From assembly GCF_900660615.1 (NCBI RefSeq), contig NZ_LR215023.1, forward strand, positions 1,178,001 to 1,242,000: 64,000 bases of DNA, written 5' to 3'. Source of the stretch: Malacoplasma iowae. GTDB lineage: Bacteria > Bacillota_I > Bacilli_A > Mycoplasmatales > Mycoplasmoidaceae. The notes beneath the pieces were generated by a model. It ran no database searches. It saw only the letters and a program-made list of their open reading frames with translations, and was not told the DNA's origin. Shown here piece after piece: positions 21,634 through 33,080 of this stretch (within the stretch, counting starts at the first letter, position 1; the number at the start of each line of letters is the position of its first letter). A program made the position numbers and the translations under genes.

Positions 21634-22809
21634 TTATTTTCCTTTCGTAATTCTTTTTTTATTAGCTATTGAAGTTATAGCATCAGCTAATTCATCACAT
21701 GTTCTTGGTTGTAAGTCGTATAACTGTTTGAACTTACTATTTTTTGATGATAGTTCATTAATAACATTAATAACTTTAGGGATTTCCATTTTTGTTTTTT
21801 CTAATAATATTGGATTAGTAAATACTTCATAAGGTGTCCCATGTAATAATATATTACCATTATCCATAACAATAACATTATCAGCAATTTCTAGTACATG
21901 GTCCATTGTATGTGTTATTACTATTACAGTTTGCCCACTTCTTTTTGCTTCTTGTATTATATCCATCATTTCTTGTTCACCCTGAGGGTCTAGACCTGCT
22001 GTTGGTTCATCAAAAATTAATATTTTTGGTTCAATAGCTAAAATACCTGCTATAGCAACACGTCTTTTTTGACCACCTGAAAGACCAAATGGATTTCTTA
22101 ATAAGTAATCTTCAGTTAAACCTAGTTTAGTAAGATATTTTTTGGCATCTTCATATGATACTTTATCTTCAGAAATATAATCATAGTCATATGTTTTTTT
22201 AAACAATATTTTTTTTGTATCTTTTTTAAAGAACAAAACTTTAACTTTTAATCTTTTTTTCTTTTTAAATTTAAAATCATAAAAATTAAAAAATTGGTCA
22301 CAATAACACTTTATTTCAAATTCTTTACAAAGATTATCAAAATCATTTGTAATAATGTTTTTAATGTTTTCTTTATTAATTAAAAAAGATTTGTGCTTTG
22401 GTATACCTAAAGATTTTGGTCCAAAAGAAATGTCTTTTTCAATTGTGTCTTTAAATAATTGATATTCAGGAAATTGAAAAACCATACTAACAATTCTTCT
22501 AAGTAATTTTGGTTTTTTTATTTTTCTTTGCTTGCCGTGAATTTCAAAACCATCTGCATTTATATAACCTTTTCTACTTTTCAATAAACCATTAAAGTCT
22601 GATACTAATGTTGATTTACCACTACCAGAGTTACCTATTATGAAATGAATTTGATTCTTTTTAAAAACATATGAAAAATTATCTACAGCTTTAATTGTCT
22701 TATTATCACTATTAATAAATTCACATGTTAAATCTTTTACAGCAATTATTTCATCATCTTTAAGATGATAGTGATATAAATCTTTTTTTCCTTTACCTAT
22801 TTTTTGCAT
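21634..22809 (-). CDS. ecfA2: ECF transporter ATPase EcfA2, with lysine-rich insertion
   Basis: 391 aa; usual length ~285. Walker A GNSGSGKST (residues ~59-67), Q-loop FQFPEYQLF (~111-119), signature LSGGQKRRVAIAGIL (~243-257), Walker B ILIFDEPTAGLD and switch VITHTMD. Between Q-loop and signature, roughly residues 138-218, there is an ~80-residue insert rich in Lys and Phe (KFKKKKRLKVKVLFFKK) inside the helical subdomain. Overlaps ecfA1 by 13 bases. Powers import of vitamins with interchangeable S components, none of which is in this window. Confidence 0.9.
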   Translation of the reverse strand: MQKIGKGKKDLYHYHLKDDEIIAVKDLTCEFINSDNKTIKAVDNFSYVFKKNQIHFIIGNSGSGKSTLVSDFNGLLKSRKGYINADGFEIHGKQRKIKKPKLLRRIVSMVFQFPEYQLFKDTIEKDISFGPKSLGIPKHKSFLINKENIKNIITNDFDNLCKEFEIKCYCDQFFNFYDFKFKKKKRLKVKVLFFKKDTKKILFKKTYDYDYISEDKVSYEDAKKYLTKLGLTEDYLLRNPFGLSGGQKRRVAIAGILAIEPKILIFDEPTAGLDPQGEQEMMDIIQEAKRSGQTVIVITHTMDHVLEIADNVIVMDNGNILLHGTPYEVFTNPILLEKTKMEIPKVINVINELSSKNSKFKQLYDLQPRTCDELADAITSIANKKRITKGK

Positions 22810-23654
22810 ACTTCATCCACCAACTCTTTTAAATTAATGGTTATTTTTGATAATACATTTTTATCTTTTAATTGTTTTGACAATTTAATTAAAAAAGGGA
22901 AATCTAAAGACATTCTTTTTAAAGAAACTTCATCCACAAAAATTTCATTGGGTTTACCAATCATTTTTATTTCCCCTTTTTCAAGAACAATAACTTTGTC
23001 AGCATTCAAAACTTCATCCATATCATGAGTAATTGATATGATTGTTTTATTAGCGTCTCTTTTTAAATCTAACATTATTTGCTTTAATTCTTTTTTTCCT
23101 CTAGGGTCAAGCATTGATGTTGATTCATCAAATATCATAATTCTAGGATTCATTGCAAGTACAGATGCAATTGCAACCCTTTGTTTTTGCCCACCTGATA
23201 ATGATACAGAATCCTTATCTAATAAATGGGTGATATCTATTGTTTTTGCGACTTCATTAATTATGTTACGCATTTCTAAAGGATCAATTTTTTTATTTTC
23301 TAATCCAAAAGCTATATCATCTTCTGTTGTTAAACCAATAAATTGACTATCAGGGTTTTGAAATATAATTCCTACATTATCTCTTAAAAATTTATTATTG
23401 TAGTAATTTATAGGGGTTCCAAATATTTTTATTTCACCAGATAGAGGTTTTAAAATATTCGTTAAAACTTTAGATATTGTAGATTTTCCACTTCCATTAT
23501 GGCCTATAATACATACATACTCATTTTCAAAAATTTTAAAATTAATGTTTTTAAGATTTAAAAGATTGGGGTCCAAATTATAACTAAAATTTATGTTATT
23601 AAATTCAACTGCTACTTCTTTTTCGTTTTGTGAGTTATGATTTTTGTTGTCCAT
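22797..23654 (-). CDS. ecfA1: ECF transporter ATPase EcfA1
   Basis: 285 aa, normal length. Walker A GHNGSGKST, Q-loop FQNPDSQF, signature LSGGQKQRVAIASVL, Walker B IMIFDESTSMLD and switch SITHDMDEV. The Walker B Ser in 'DEST' is a common variation. First gene of the ecfA1-ecfA2-ecfT-truA operon. Confidence 0.93.
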   Translation of the reverse strand: MDNKNHNSQNEKEVAVEFNNINFSYNLDPNLLNLKNINFKIFENEYVCIIGHNGSGKSTISKVLTNILKPLSGEIKIFGTPINYYNNKFLRDNVGIIFQNPDSQFIGLTTEDDIAFGLENKKIDPLEMRNIINEVAKTIDITHLLDKDSVSLSGGQKQRVAIASVLAMNPRIMIFDESTSMLDPRGKKELKQIMLDLKRDANKTIISITHDMDEVLNADKVIVLEKGEIKMIGKPNEIFVDEVSLKRMSLDFPFLIKLSKQLKDKNVLSKITINLKELVDEVCKK

Positions 23655-23697
23655 AAATAAATCCCAATTCTTAAAATTATATAAATTATAAAATAAA

Positions 23698-23735
23698 AAA
23701 GAATGAAATTAAGAAATTCCTACTTCCATTCTTTT
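23698..23735 (-). terminator. Probable terminator after rplA-side region / ahead of ecfA1
   Basis: An imperfect stem AAGAATGGAA/TTTCATTCTT followed by six T on the minus strand, 25 bases after the rplA stop. It would end the rplK-rplA transcript before ecfA1. Confidence 0.5.
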
Positions 23736-23760
23736 AACAAAGCATACCACACAAAATAAA

Positions 23761-25140
23761 CTATTTAGTTTTTTTAGCAACTTTACTTGTTGCTGGTTTT
23801 TTTGCAGGTGTTTTAGAAACAGTTTTAGTAGCTGGTTTTGCCACTGGTTTTGCAGCTGGTTTGCTAGCAGTTTTGTTTGTTGGTTTAGCTACTGGTTTAG
23901 TAGTTGCTTTTGCAACTGGTTTTGCTGCCGGTTTGCTAGCTGATTTAACTACTGGTTTAGCAACTGGTTTTGCTACCGGTTTGCTAGTAGCTTTAGTTAC
24001 TGGTTTAGTAGTTGTTTTTGCAACTGGTTTTGCAGCTGGTTTGCTAGCAGTTTTAGCCACTGGTTTAGTAGCTGGTTTAGTTGTTGCTTTATTAACTGTT
24101 TTTGCAACCGGTTTTGCAGCTGGTTTACTAGCAGTTTTTGCAACTGGTTTTGTTACTGGTTTGCTAGCAGTTTTAGTTACAGGTTTAGTAGTTGGTTTTA
24201 CTGTTGGTTTACTAACTACTTTTGCAACTGGCTTTGCAGCAGTTTTACTATCAGTTTTAGCTACTGGTTTAGTAGCTGGTTTTTTAGAAACAACTGGTTT
24301 TGTTTTAACAGCTGTTTGAACAATTTTTGGTGGAGTTGTTGGATTTTTACTTTCCTTAACTTTTCTTTCAACTTTATAAATTGGTTTGTAATAAATTGGT
24401 TTTTCAGTAACTGAAGATTTTTTACCTTCTACTTTTTTATTTGATTTAGTTTTATTTGATTTGTTTTGTTGTGATTTATCAATTAAAATCTTAACCCCTA
24501 GACCCATAGTTGAAGAAATTGAAACATTTTGAATGTAAGTTCCTTTAACTGATGCAGGTTTTTTAGATACTAAGAAATCAAGTAAGAATTTAATGTTTTC
24601 AACAACCTTTGCATCATCAGCATCAACTCTACCAACTTTCATATGGATATTACCATATTGATCTGTTCTATATTCATCAATACCAGCTTTGAATTGAGCA
24701 ATTGTTTTAGGTAAATCTGTTGTAACATTACCTATTTTTGGATTAGGCATTAAACCTCTAGTACCTAGTATTTTCCCTAATTTACTTAAAGCAGGCATCA
24801 TTTTAGGAGTTGTAATTATTAAATCAAATCCTAATCAACCTTTTGAAATCTCTTCAATTTTTTCTTTATCACCAGCAAAGTCAACACCTAATTTTGATGC
24901 ATCTTTATCAGTTAAACCTTCATCTAATACTAATATTTTCTTTTTCTTACCAAAAAAGTTAGGTAAAGAAATAGAACCTCTTAATTGTTGATCTGATTTT
25001 GAAGTTTCTAAATTTAATTTAACTGCTATATCGATTGAGGAAACAAATTTTGTTTTTGAATGTGCTTTTACTAATTTAACAGCTTCTTCCATTGAATAGA
25101 AAGAAGTTTTATCAAAATTAATCTTTTGTTTTTTAGACAT
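23761..25140 (-). CDS. rplA: Ribosomal protein L1 with long Lys/Pro/Ala/Thr/Val repeat tail
   Basis: 459 aa. Residues 1-222 are a complete L1: KINFDKTSFYSMEEAVKLVK at the start, PKMMPALSKLGKILGTRGLMPNP (signature) and KGTYIQNVSISSTMGLGVKI at the end. L1 is normally ~230 aa. The other ~237 residues are a basic, low-complexity tail of short units such as KPVAKTASKPAAKPVAK, with Asp and Glu almost absent. L1 sits on the ribosome's mobile stalk, so the tail could contact RNA or other polyanions. The frame is open throughout and overlaps the rplK stop (TAATG). Confidence 0.95.
23770..24290. repeat. Degenerate short tandem repeats encoding the L1 tail
   Basis: About 520 bp of imperfect units of roughly 12-60 bp, built on GCTACTGGTTT/GCAGCTGGTTT-like blocks (as read on the plus strand). 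Such sequence is prone to slippage, so tail length may vary between strains. Confidence 0.8.
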
Positions 25141-25595
25141 TATGATTTGCTCCCACTATTTTTATATGGACTAACACCTTCAATTTTTATTCCCATTTGT
25201 TTCGCTGTTCCAGCAACTAATCTTAAAGCTGCTTCTTCATCATTTGCATTTAAATCTTTCATTTTGTATTTAGCTATTTCTAAAGCTTTTTCTTTTGAAA
25301 TAGTAGCAACTGTTTCAGTTTTAGCATTCTTTGAACCAGAACTTATCCCTGCTGCTTTTTTTAATAAAACAGCTGTAGGAGTTGTCTTAACTTCAAATTT
25401 AAATGATTTATCTTTATATGCTGTAATAATACAAGGAATAACTTCCCCATTTTGATCTTTTGTTTTGTCATTAAATTGTTTAGTAAATTCTGCCATGTTA
25501 ATTCCAATAGAAGCTAAAGCAGGACCTGGTTTAGCTTGACCACCAATTAACTCGATTTTGGCAATTCTTGTAATCTTTGGATCTTTAAAAGCCAC
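25140..25595 (-). CDS. rplK: Ribosomal protein L11
   Basis: 151 aa. Part of the GTPase-associated centre. The N-terminal [27 protein letters not shown] and the C-terminal [13 protein letters not shown] are typical. I choose GTG at 25595 because AAGGAG lies ~9 bases before it; the TTG at 25601 is too close to that site. The stop overlaps the rplA start. Confidence 0.94.
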   Translation of the reverse strand: MAFKDPKITRIAKIELIGGQAKPGPALASIGINMAEFTKQFNDKTKDQNGEVIPCIITAYKDKSFKFEVKTTPTAVLLKKAAGISSGSKNAKTETVATISKEKALEIAKYKMKDLNANDEEAALRLVAGTAKQMGIKIEGVSPYKNSGSKS

Positions 25596-25827
25596 AAGCA
25601 ACTCTCCTTATAAAATATTTATAATAAAACGTTCTCTACGTGGTTTGGCGGCATACATATAAAATATACCTTCCACATGCTTTGTGCATAAAAATATATG
25701 CTTTTTAATTGTACTATATTTACATCAAAAACAATAGCATAAATTTTATAGTATTCTTGTTGTCCACTAATATGATAAGAATTAAAAAAGTATGTGTATT
25801 ACACACATACTAATCTATTAGCTTAAA

Positions 25828-28800
25828 TTATCTTCAATTTCTTTTTTCAAAATCAAAACTATTTTCTCTAGCATATCCTTGACTTATGATTTGTTTAGCT
25901 AATTCATTTTTCTTTTCAATTTCTTCTCTTTTTTGTTGAAGTTTAGATTTTTCAACTTCAATTTTTTTCAAAAATTCAGAAAGACCACTAATTATAGCTC
26001 TTTGACTTTCGCTATTTGCTTTGATTCTTCCAAGATCAATTCTTGAATGGTCATATTTAAATAAGTTATCAATGTTAGATTTTTTAGTTTCTTTTTTGTT
26101 TTTATTATCAAAATCTTTTTCAAAAGGTTTAGTTTCAAAACTTATTTCATTATCAGATAATTGGAAATCTTCATTTCATTTCAAAGCATCATTTAAATTT
26201 TTATCATTAGAAACAACATCGTCATATATGTTTCTATATAAGTTTTCTTTTTCTAAATCAAACATATTTTCTGGGTTTTCATTATCATCAAACAAAGTCT
26301 CACTTGATTCAAATGCTTCCCCTATTTTTTCAATATTATCTGAAGTAATCTCTTCTGGTTTATCAAAAGCAGATAGATCAACTAATGGTTCTTCTCCAAT
26401 ACTTTCATTAAATTTATCAAATAAATTTTCTGTTTCAAAATTTATTTCATAATCATTTTCTTGTTGTCCAAATTCTAAATCATTAATAGAATCATCAAAT
26501 GAATCCACATTATCTTCGCTTACAACTCTTGGCGGTAAAGAAATTTCTTCATTAAATTCAAATTCATTTTCCATTGGACCTAAATCAATTAATGAATCTT
26601 CTACTGAATTATTCTTGCTTAAATCTTGTTCAAAATTAAATTCATTGTTATTTAAAAAGTCATAATCAAAAGTGTTTCAATTTTCAGATTTTGAATTTGC
26701 ATTATTATATCCACCAAATTTTTCATCTAAAACAGAATCAATATTAGAATTAATTTCATTATTTATTGAACCACTAATTTCATTTTCTTGATTTTGATTA
26801 CTAGAGTAGAATCCAAATTTTTGATCTAATACACTATCAATTACACTATCAGATTCATTTGAAACAAAACCATATGAAGCAACTGGTGTTTCATACCCAC
26901 CAAATTTACTATTTATTACATCATCAAAATTTTCAAAATTAGATTTTGTATCATTTAAATTAGCAACAACCTCTTGATTATATCCACCAAATTTACTATC
27001 AAGAACATCATCAATATTTTTAAATTGATCATCATTTACTTTTGAATCAAAATTTTCTAAATCAAAAGGAACCATATTTTCATAAAAATCTTGAACACTT
27101 ATAAAATGGTTAGTTTCTAAATTTAAATCAGTTGCAACAATTTCATCTAATTTAATTATTTCACCATTATCTATTAATTCATTTTCATCATTATTAGATT
27201 CAATAGTTTCAATATTGATATCTTCATCATTAGTATTTTCTAATTTACTATTAGTTTTGTTATTTTCAATATCAGCTAATAATCCATTAAGTTTATCAAT
27301 TATAAATTTTTGACTTTCTTCAGTATAGATATCTAATGTAACTTCACCATTTTTTAAAGATTCATAAATTGGTTTTAAATCTACTTCAGACTCACAGTTT
27401 AAATTATTAGTATTGTTTTTTTCTCTTAGAGTTTCAATTCTTTTTAAAATTTTATCAACATCGTCTTTAGTTGAATCTGAAACATATTCTAATGAATTGT
27501 TCATATCAAAAAATTCTTTCAAAGCTTTTTCAATATCATCAAATCCTATTTCTTTAAATCCTTCAATATCTTTATCTAATTCTTTTTCCATAATTTTTTC
27601 TTCCTCCAAGTTATAAGATTTGCTTTGTTCATTTATATCAGCTGTTTCAGTATAATACTCTAGTTTATCTTCGCAGCAAGGTTCTTCATATTCATATATA
27701 GAAAAATCATCAACTTGAGATTCAAAATATTCTTTATCTTTGTTTTGATCAAAATTAAAAGCATCAGCAGCTAAATCATCTATTTCGTCATAATTATCAA
27801 AAACATGTGAACAAGAACAAGAACCATAACAATATTGGCAATCTTGTTGATTGCAACCAAATTGAATTTCTTCCTTATTTTTATCTTCTTTATATGATGC
27901 TTGATTTACAAGTTTATCAAATTCATTTTCTTCATTTGCAGAATCAAAATCTTCAAATGTAAATTCTTCTTCATCTAAATCATTATCAACATCAAGCTCA
28001 AAAGAAATTACTTCAGGTTCAAATTTTTCATTTAAACTTATTTCATCAATTTCAATTTTTGACTTACTTTTTTTAGAACTTTCATCATCATTGAAAAACT
28101 TTAAAATATCATTAATTTCAGATTTGTCTTTTTCTTGATTTTCAACGTTTTGAATTTGTTCTTTTAATGCATCCATGAAAACATCATCTAATTCAGATTC
28201 ACTAATATCTTGATTTTCATTAGAGTTTTTATCATATTCTTCTTGTGATGCTATTTCAAATAATTCTTTAATTATTTGTTCTTTTGTTTTTTCATCTTCA
28301 ATAGTTTCTTGATCATTTTCAATTTCTTCATTATTTGAATGGCATCCACAAGAACCACATGGGCAACCTGATTCTTGGTCTTTATTCAAGCCAAAAGAAT
28401 CAAAATCATTTTCTTGTTCTAAATTATTGTTAGATGAGAAATTAAATTGATAATCTATATCATTTTCTTCTTCGTCATCTTCATAATTTTCTAATTCAAC
28501 ATCGTTTTCACAATCATTTTCGATGTCAATCATCTCATCTTCAAGATCAAAGAAATATCCTGTTTGCATTTCAATAACCTTACAAGTTTTTTTGAAATCT
28601 GTTTTTACATCCTCATCAAGATCAATTTTTTTACCTAAAGAATTGAAAAAAGCAAAATTGCCATTATGGAATGATAATATTGGGGTAGAAAATTCTACTG
28701 AAATAGTTGATAACATTGATAGAACATCACTAATACCATTTGCTTCAACTCAAAAACTTCTATCATCGTCAAAATGATAGTTATAAACAGAACTATTTGC

Positions 28801-28917
28801 TGTACCATAGTCTATTAAAGAAAGTTTTTTATATTGAGATATTAAATTACTATTAAAAATTTCATCTAAAACAGAAGGTGTTTTAACTTTTATTCAATAT
28901 ATGCAATTATTTTTCAT
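25828..28917 (-). CDS. Very acidic 1029-aa protein with Cys/His clusters and FGGY repeats
   Basis: Not recognised. The first ~110 residues look globular (KNNCIYWIKVKTPSVLDEIF, SFHNGNFAFFNSLGKK). The rest is dominated by Asp/Glu/Asn. Two Cys clusters stand out in a Cys-poor proteome: CPCGSCGCH near residue 185 and CNQQDCQYCYGSCSCSH near 355-371, plus CC near 414; these could bind metal or form disulfides. Four repeats of VLDSKFGGY/VINSKFGGY/VLDQKFGFY/VLDEKFGGY lie at ~632-746. The C-terminus has a Lys/Glu coiled coil. No signal peptide or membrane segment. Possibly cytoskeletal or a scaffold. Monocistronic, divergent from the TIR-like operon. Confidence 0.85.
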
Positions 28918-29392
28918 AGTTTTCCCCATTTTAATGTATATAGAAAGTTTTATTTATAACATTTAAATTAAACCATAAAATAACTATAATTTGTAATTTA
29001 CATATATTAATATATGATCTAAATCATTCAATTTTAAATTAGTTTTAAAAATGATTATATTAAGTTTCATATTCTTTAAAAATTTATGATTAATTTCGAC
29101 AATTTTGAAAATAAAGCTTTTGTTCTGTTAAATAACAAAATTTAAAATATTTTTTAAAAGATATTATTGCTTTTATTCTATAAAAATAGGTTTATTAATT
29201 AATATGGTTTTAGCATTGAATATCAATTAAGCAATTATCTTTATAACTTGTTAAATAAATCAAATCACAAAACAAAATGATATAGATATTAACTTATTTT
29301 AACTTTTTCACACTTGCCTAATTATTGTTAATTTTGCAAAATTTTATATAAAATAAAAAATAGCAATTTTAAGATTTATTAGAGGTTGTCAA
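28918..29392. other. Divergent promoter region, 475 bp
   Basis: AT-rich spacer between the acidic-protein gene (minus) and the first TIR-like gene (plus). It should hold both promoters; TATATAAAATA at ~29345 fits a -10 for the plus-strand operon. I see no gene or strong palindrome. Confidence 0.4.
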
Positions 29393-29944
29393 ATGAAAAA
29401 AGTATACATAAGTTGCTATGAAAACAATGATCGTTTTTATAAAAATACAATTGTTAATTTTAATAGAAATAGAAATGAAACTTTATTTAAACTTATAGAT
29501 TCAAATGAATCTAGTTTCAATGAAATTCAGAAAGGAAACCCCTATTTTATTGAATTGGTTAAACAACTTATTTTAAAAGATAGTGAAGTAACAATTTTCT
29601 TAATTGGAGAAGAAACAAAAAAAAGAAAAATTGTTGATTGAGAAGCAAGAGCAACTATGCTACAAAATGGATTTTTAAAAAAATCTGGAATAATAATAAT
29701 TTATTTACCAGACATTGTTGAAAAATATGGAACTAAAATTCCAAGAAGTGTTCTTCCAACAATATTACAAAAAAACCTTCAAAAACCAGATGTGTTTGCA
29801 ATAGAAACTACATGAGAAAAAATTAGTAAGGATTTTTTTAACTTGGAAAAATTAATTAGTGTTGCGTATGCATATGCAAAAATATCTGAATATGAATTAG
29901 ATGATGAATATAAAAAAGAAAATAGTCACAATATGAATATATAA
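29393..29944 (+). CDS. TIR-like (ThsB/MTH538-type) protein, copy 1
   Basis: 183 aa with TGA as Trp. The fold pattern is that of the TIR-like family seen in Thoeris ThsB and MTH538: first strand KKVYISCYENND, a helix, then VKQLILKDSEVTIFLIGEET, RKIVDWEARATMLQNGFL (the Trp-Glu motif; this Glu is a candidate catalytic residue) and KSGIIIIYLPDI. It continues PRSVLPTILQKN and a helical end. Family members sense infection and make an NAD-derived messenger in Thoeris. No ThsA is adjacent. It starts an operon with an ABC exporter, 14 bases downstream, and has a paralogue at 33081. Function here is inferred. Confidence 0.75.
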
Positions 29945-29958
29945 AGGAAAGTGCAAGC

Positions 29959-31737
29959 ATGAATAATCAAAAAAATAGGCAAATAAAAAGTTCATTCAAA
30001 TCATTATTTCTTTTTTCTTTTAGATTAATTAGTAAAAAAGCATTTGTGATATGTTCAATCATAGCTTATGCCTTAGTTATATGTCTATATACATCTATAA
30101 TTCCAGTAATGTCAGATAAGGCACCTATAACTTTATTTAGAAGTTCTTATTCTACTTCATTACTAATGTTACTAGTATCAGCTGTTATTTCTGTTATAGC
30201 TGTAGAAATATTTAGAACACCAATAGATGATGGAACCGAATTGCTTATAGTCAGTAAACCAATTAGTAGAAAAGAAATAGTATTTACAAAACTTTTAATA
30301 TTTTTAATATATGTTGTTTCAGTTTCAATAGTTGGAACAATAATTACAGCTTTCACATTTATTAATAGAAGTTCATCAAGACAAGATAGTACAACATTAG
30401 TTTTAGGTGTTTTACTTGGAACAGTTGTTAACGGTTTACTTTTTGGATCAATAACTACTATCTTATCAATTTACTTTAAAAAAATTGTTTCAATGGTAAT
30501 ATCAGTTGGTGTTTCTTTTGCATTATTGATAGTTACTTTTTTGGGATCATTTACAATTAAGTCTCCAGTTCAAATATTACAAGATAGAGGGTATACAATT
30601 ACACCTATCACAGTGCTTGATTCTTCAAAAGATAATAAAACAAACACTGAAAAATTATTAAAAACTAATGCATTATTTTCAACAGGTTTACCACAAGGCG
30701 AAACTCTTCCAAAAGCTTGGAATAGTGCATCAAGTGCTAGCCCTTATAAGACATTTTCATTCTTTGATTTTGGATATCAATTATCAAGTTTATACACACT
30801 GTCATACTCATCTCCAAGTGTAAGTAGTGTAATAGGGGAAATGTCTTTTAGTAGTACTCCAGTTGAACTAATATTTGATGAATCATATAAATTAGCTTCA
30901 AATCCATTATTAACAAAAGTTCATATAACAGCTGAAGATATTAAACCAGGAACTGGTACAACTCCTTCAAAACCATCAACTAAAATTGATTTAATACCAA
31001 TAAATGTTGGATCATATGATTTAATTCCTCAGATTTCTAATTCAACATCAATTCAATTTGATAAAGAATGAAAAAATGTATACAAATATAATGTTCCAGA
31101 TGATTTTATTCAGTCTAAATCAACTGATGAATTAATTAAGATATGAGATGATGCTTGAAATAAATATGGTAAAGCAGATACTTCAAGTGATGCACAATAT
31201 GTTTCAAATTATGAAGTATCAACAGATAAAGAAACTTTAGATTTTTTAAATAATTATTTTAAACAACCAGGTCATTCATTAAATAACTCAGATATTGTTG
31301 CTGTGTTAAGAGAACTTTGTTTAATTCAATTAGGTGGATTATTGAAACTATCACAAGTTAAAAATCTTACAGTAAAAGATACTGAAACTAATAAAGAATA
31401 TACAACTATCCTTCGTTTAGGTGGATCAAAAATAGAAAGAAAAAAACCTGAAGAAGTTAGTAAAATAATTAGACAAAAAAAAGAAACTAATGAACAAATA
31501 AAAATAGAGGATTTTTTATCACTAAGAGGATATACAACTAAATTTAAATGAAATGGTAACACATATAAAATTAGTTTATTAGGTGGCTATGGAAATAGCG
31601 TTTATTATAAAAACTTTGTTAAAACATCTACTAAATCTTTATTAAATAAAAATTACACAATTCCATTATGAATTAGTGTTTCAGTAGTTGTTTTTGCATC
31701 AGCATCTGCGTTATATTTCAAAAGGGACTTTGCTTAA
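29959..31737 (+). CDS. ABC-2 type exporter permease with large extracytoplasmic domain
   Basis: 592 aa. Residues ~20-210 contain about five membrane segments (FVICSIIAYALVICLYT, LLMLLVSAVISVIAVEIF, LLIFLIYVVSVSIVGTIITAF, VLGVLLGTVVNGLLFGSITT, VISVGVSFALLIVTFLG); GTELLIVSKPISRKEIVFTK is the usual ABC-2 cytoplasmic loop. A ~350-residue, Ser/Thr-rich domain of outside type follows, then one C-terminal helix (PLWISVSVVVFASASALYF). Located between a TIR-like gene and its ATPase (20 bases downstream). What it moves is unknown. Confidence 0.83.
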
Positions 31738-31756
31738 ATTTATTTAAGGATTAAAA

Positions 31757-32905
31757 ATGAATACAGATTTACAGAAAAAATTATTAAAAGATTTTGAAAA
31801 AGAACATTTAACAAATAACATCCAAAATAATGTTATTAATCAAAATAAAGATCTAATTGAAGTTAAAAATAAAAATGAAGTTTTTCTAGAAGTAAATAAC
31901 CTTAGAAAACAATACAACAAAAAAGCAAAACCTGCTGTTAATAACATTTCATTTAAAGTATTAGCTGGTGAGTTCCATGCATTTATAGGTGCTAATGGTG
32001 CAGGTAAAACAACAACAATAAAATCTATTGTTGGTGCCTATGCTGAATTTGAAGGTGAAATAAAAATTTCTGGAATAAGCAATAGAGAAAAAAGTTCTAG
32101 ATTAAAACTTGGATATATTCCTGAAAGTGCAAGATTTCCATCAAAAATGTCATCATACTTATATTTAAAAAGTATGGCAGAACTTAATGGTTTAACTCCA
32201 AAAGAAGCTAAAGAATTTACTGAAAGAATACTAAAAGAATTTAATATGTGAAATCTAAGAAATGTTTCACCTAATAAATTTTCAAGTGGTCAGAAAAAGA
32301 AGATTTTATTAGCACAATCTTTATCTAATAATCCAGATTTGTTGATAATGGATGAACCAACAGCAAATCTGGATCCTAAATCAAGAATTGCTTTCTTTGA
32401 AATTCTTAAGGACTTACAAAGTAAGGGAAAATCTATTTTTATTTCTTCTCACATACTTTCTGAATTAGATATTTATGCTAATGCATTAACGATTCTTGAT
32501 GGTGGAAAAATTGTATTCACTGGTAAGAGAAATCAAGATGAAACAAAAAATAAAGAAATATATAAATTAGTTACAGAAAATGAATTATCAAATAAATTAA
32601 ATAGTAGAGCAAAAACATTAAAAGTAGAAATTAAAGATTATCACTCTTCTGAAGCTAATACATATATAGTAAGTTCTGAAACAAAAAAAAGTATGAATGA
32701 ATTCATTAAAGATGTTATGGACTCAAATAGAATTGTTAAATTTGAAAAATATCATTTATCAATAGAAGAATTATATAAAAAATTTGTTATTCTTGGTTCT
32801 GTTCATACAAATAATCAAGCAGACGAGGAAGAAAACCAAGAAATAAAAAACAAACAAGAAGATAAAGAAAAGCCAAAAAAAGAAGAAAAACAAAAAAATA
32901 GTTAA
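31757..32905 (+). CDS. ABC exporter ATP-binding protein
   Basis: 382 aa. A ~45-residue charged N-terminal extension, then the nucleotide-binding domain: Walker A GANGAGKTTT, signature KFSSGQKKKILLAQSL, Walker B LLIMDEPTANLD and switch His in FISSHILSELD. The signature is SSGQ rather than LSGGQ. The last ~130 residues are a regulatory-type domain and end in a Lys/Glu tail (KNKQEDKEKPKKEEKQK). Partner of the upstream permease; closes the operon before a strong terminator. Confidence 0.88.
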
Positions 32906-32932
32906 AACCATAAAAAAAATTAATTATTCTTA

Positions 32933-32966
32933 AACACTAAGATTCTCTAATTCTTAGTGTTTTTTC
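32933..32966 (+). terminator. Terminator of TIR-like/ABC operon
   Basis: AACACTAAGA/TCTTAGTGTT stem, 9-base loop, then a T-run, ~28 bases after the ATPase stop. It separates the second TIR-like gene as its own unit. Confidence 0.9.
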
Positions 32967-33080
32967 TTTTTTTTAAAAAACTATTTATTTAAACATTAAA
33001 AAATAAAATAATCATATTTAATTGCATTATAAATTTATATTTAATACCATTAATTGTGTATTAAATTAAATGGTTAATTT

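Noticed and set aside
23770-24290. Regular repeats that could suggest a CRISPR array
   Set aside because: Units are short, degenerate, have no constant spacer length, and encode an in-frame protein tail. No cas genes.
23861-24319. Plus-strand 152-codon frame rich in Ala/Gly/Leu/Val/Thr
   Set aside because: Exact antisense of the repeat tail of rplA; low-complexity shadow with no RBS.
26680-27010. Repeated 'CCACCAAATTT' blocks as a DNA repeat array
   Set aside because: They encode the FGGY protein repeats of the acidic protein; spacing follows the protein, not an array.
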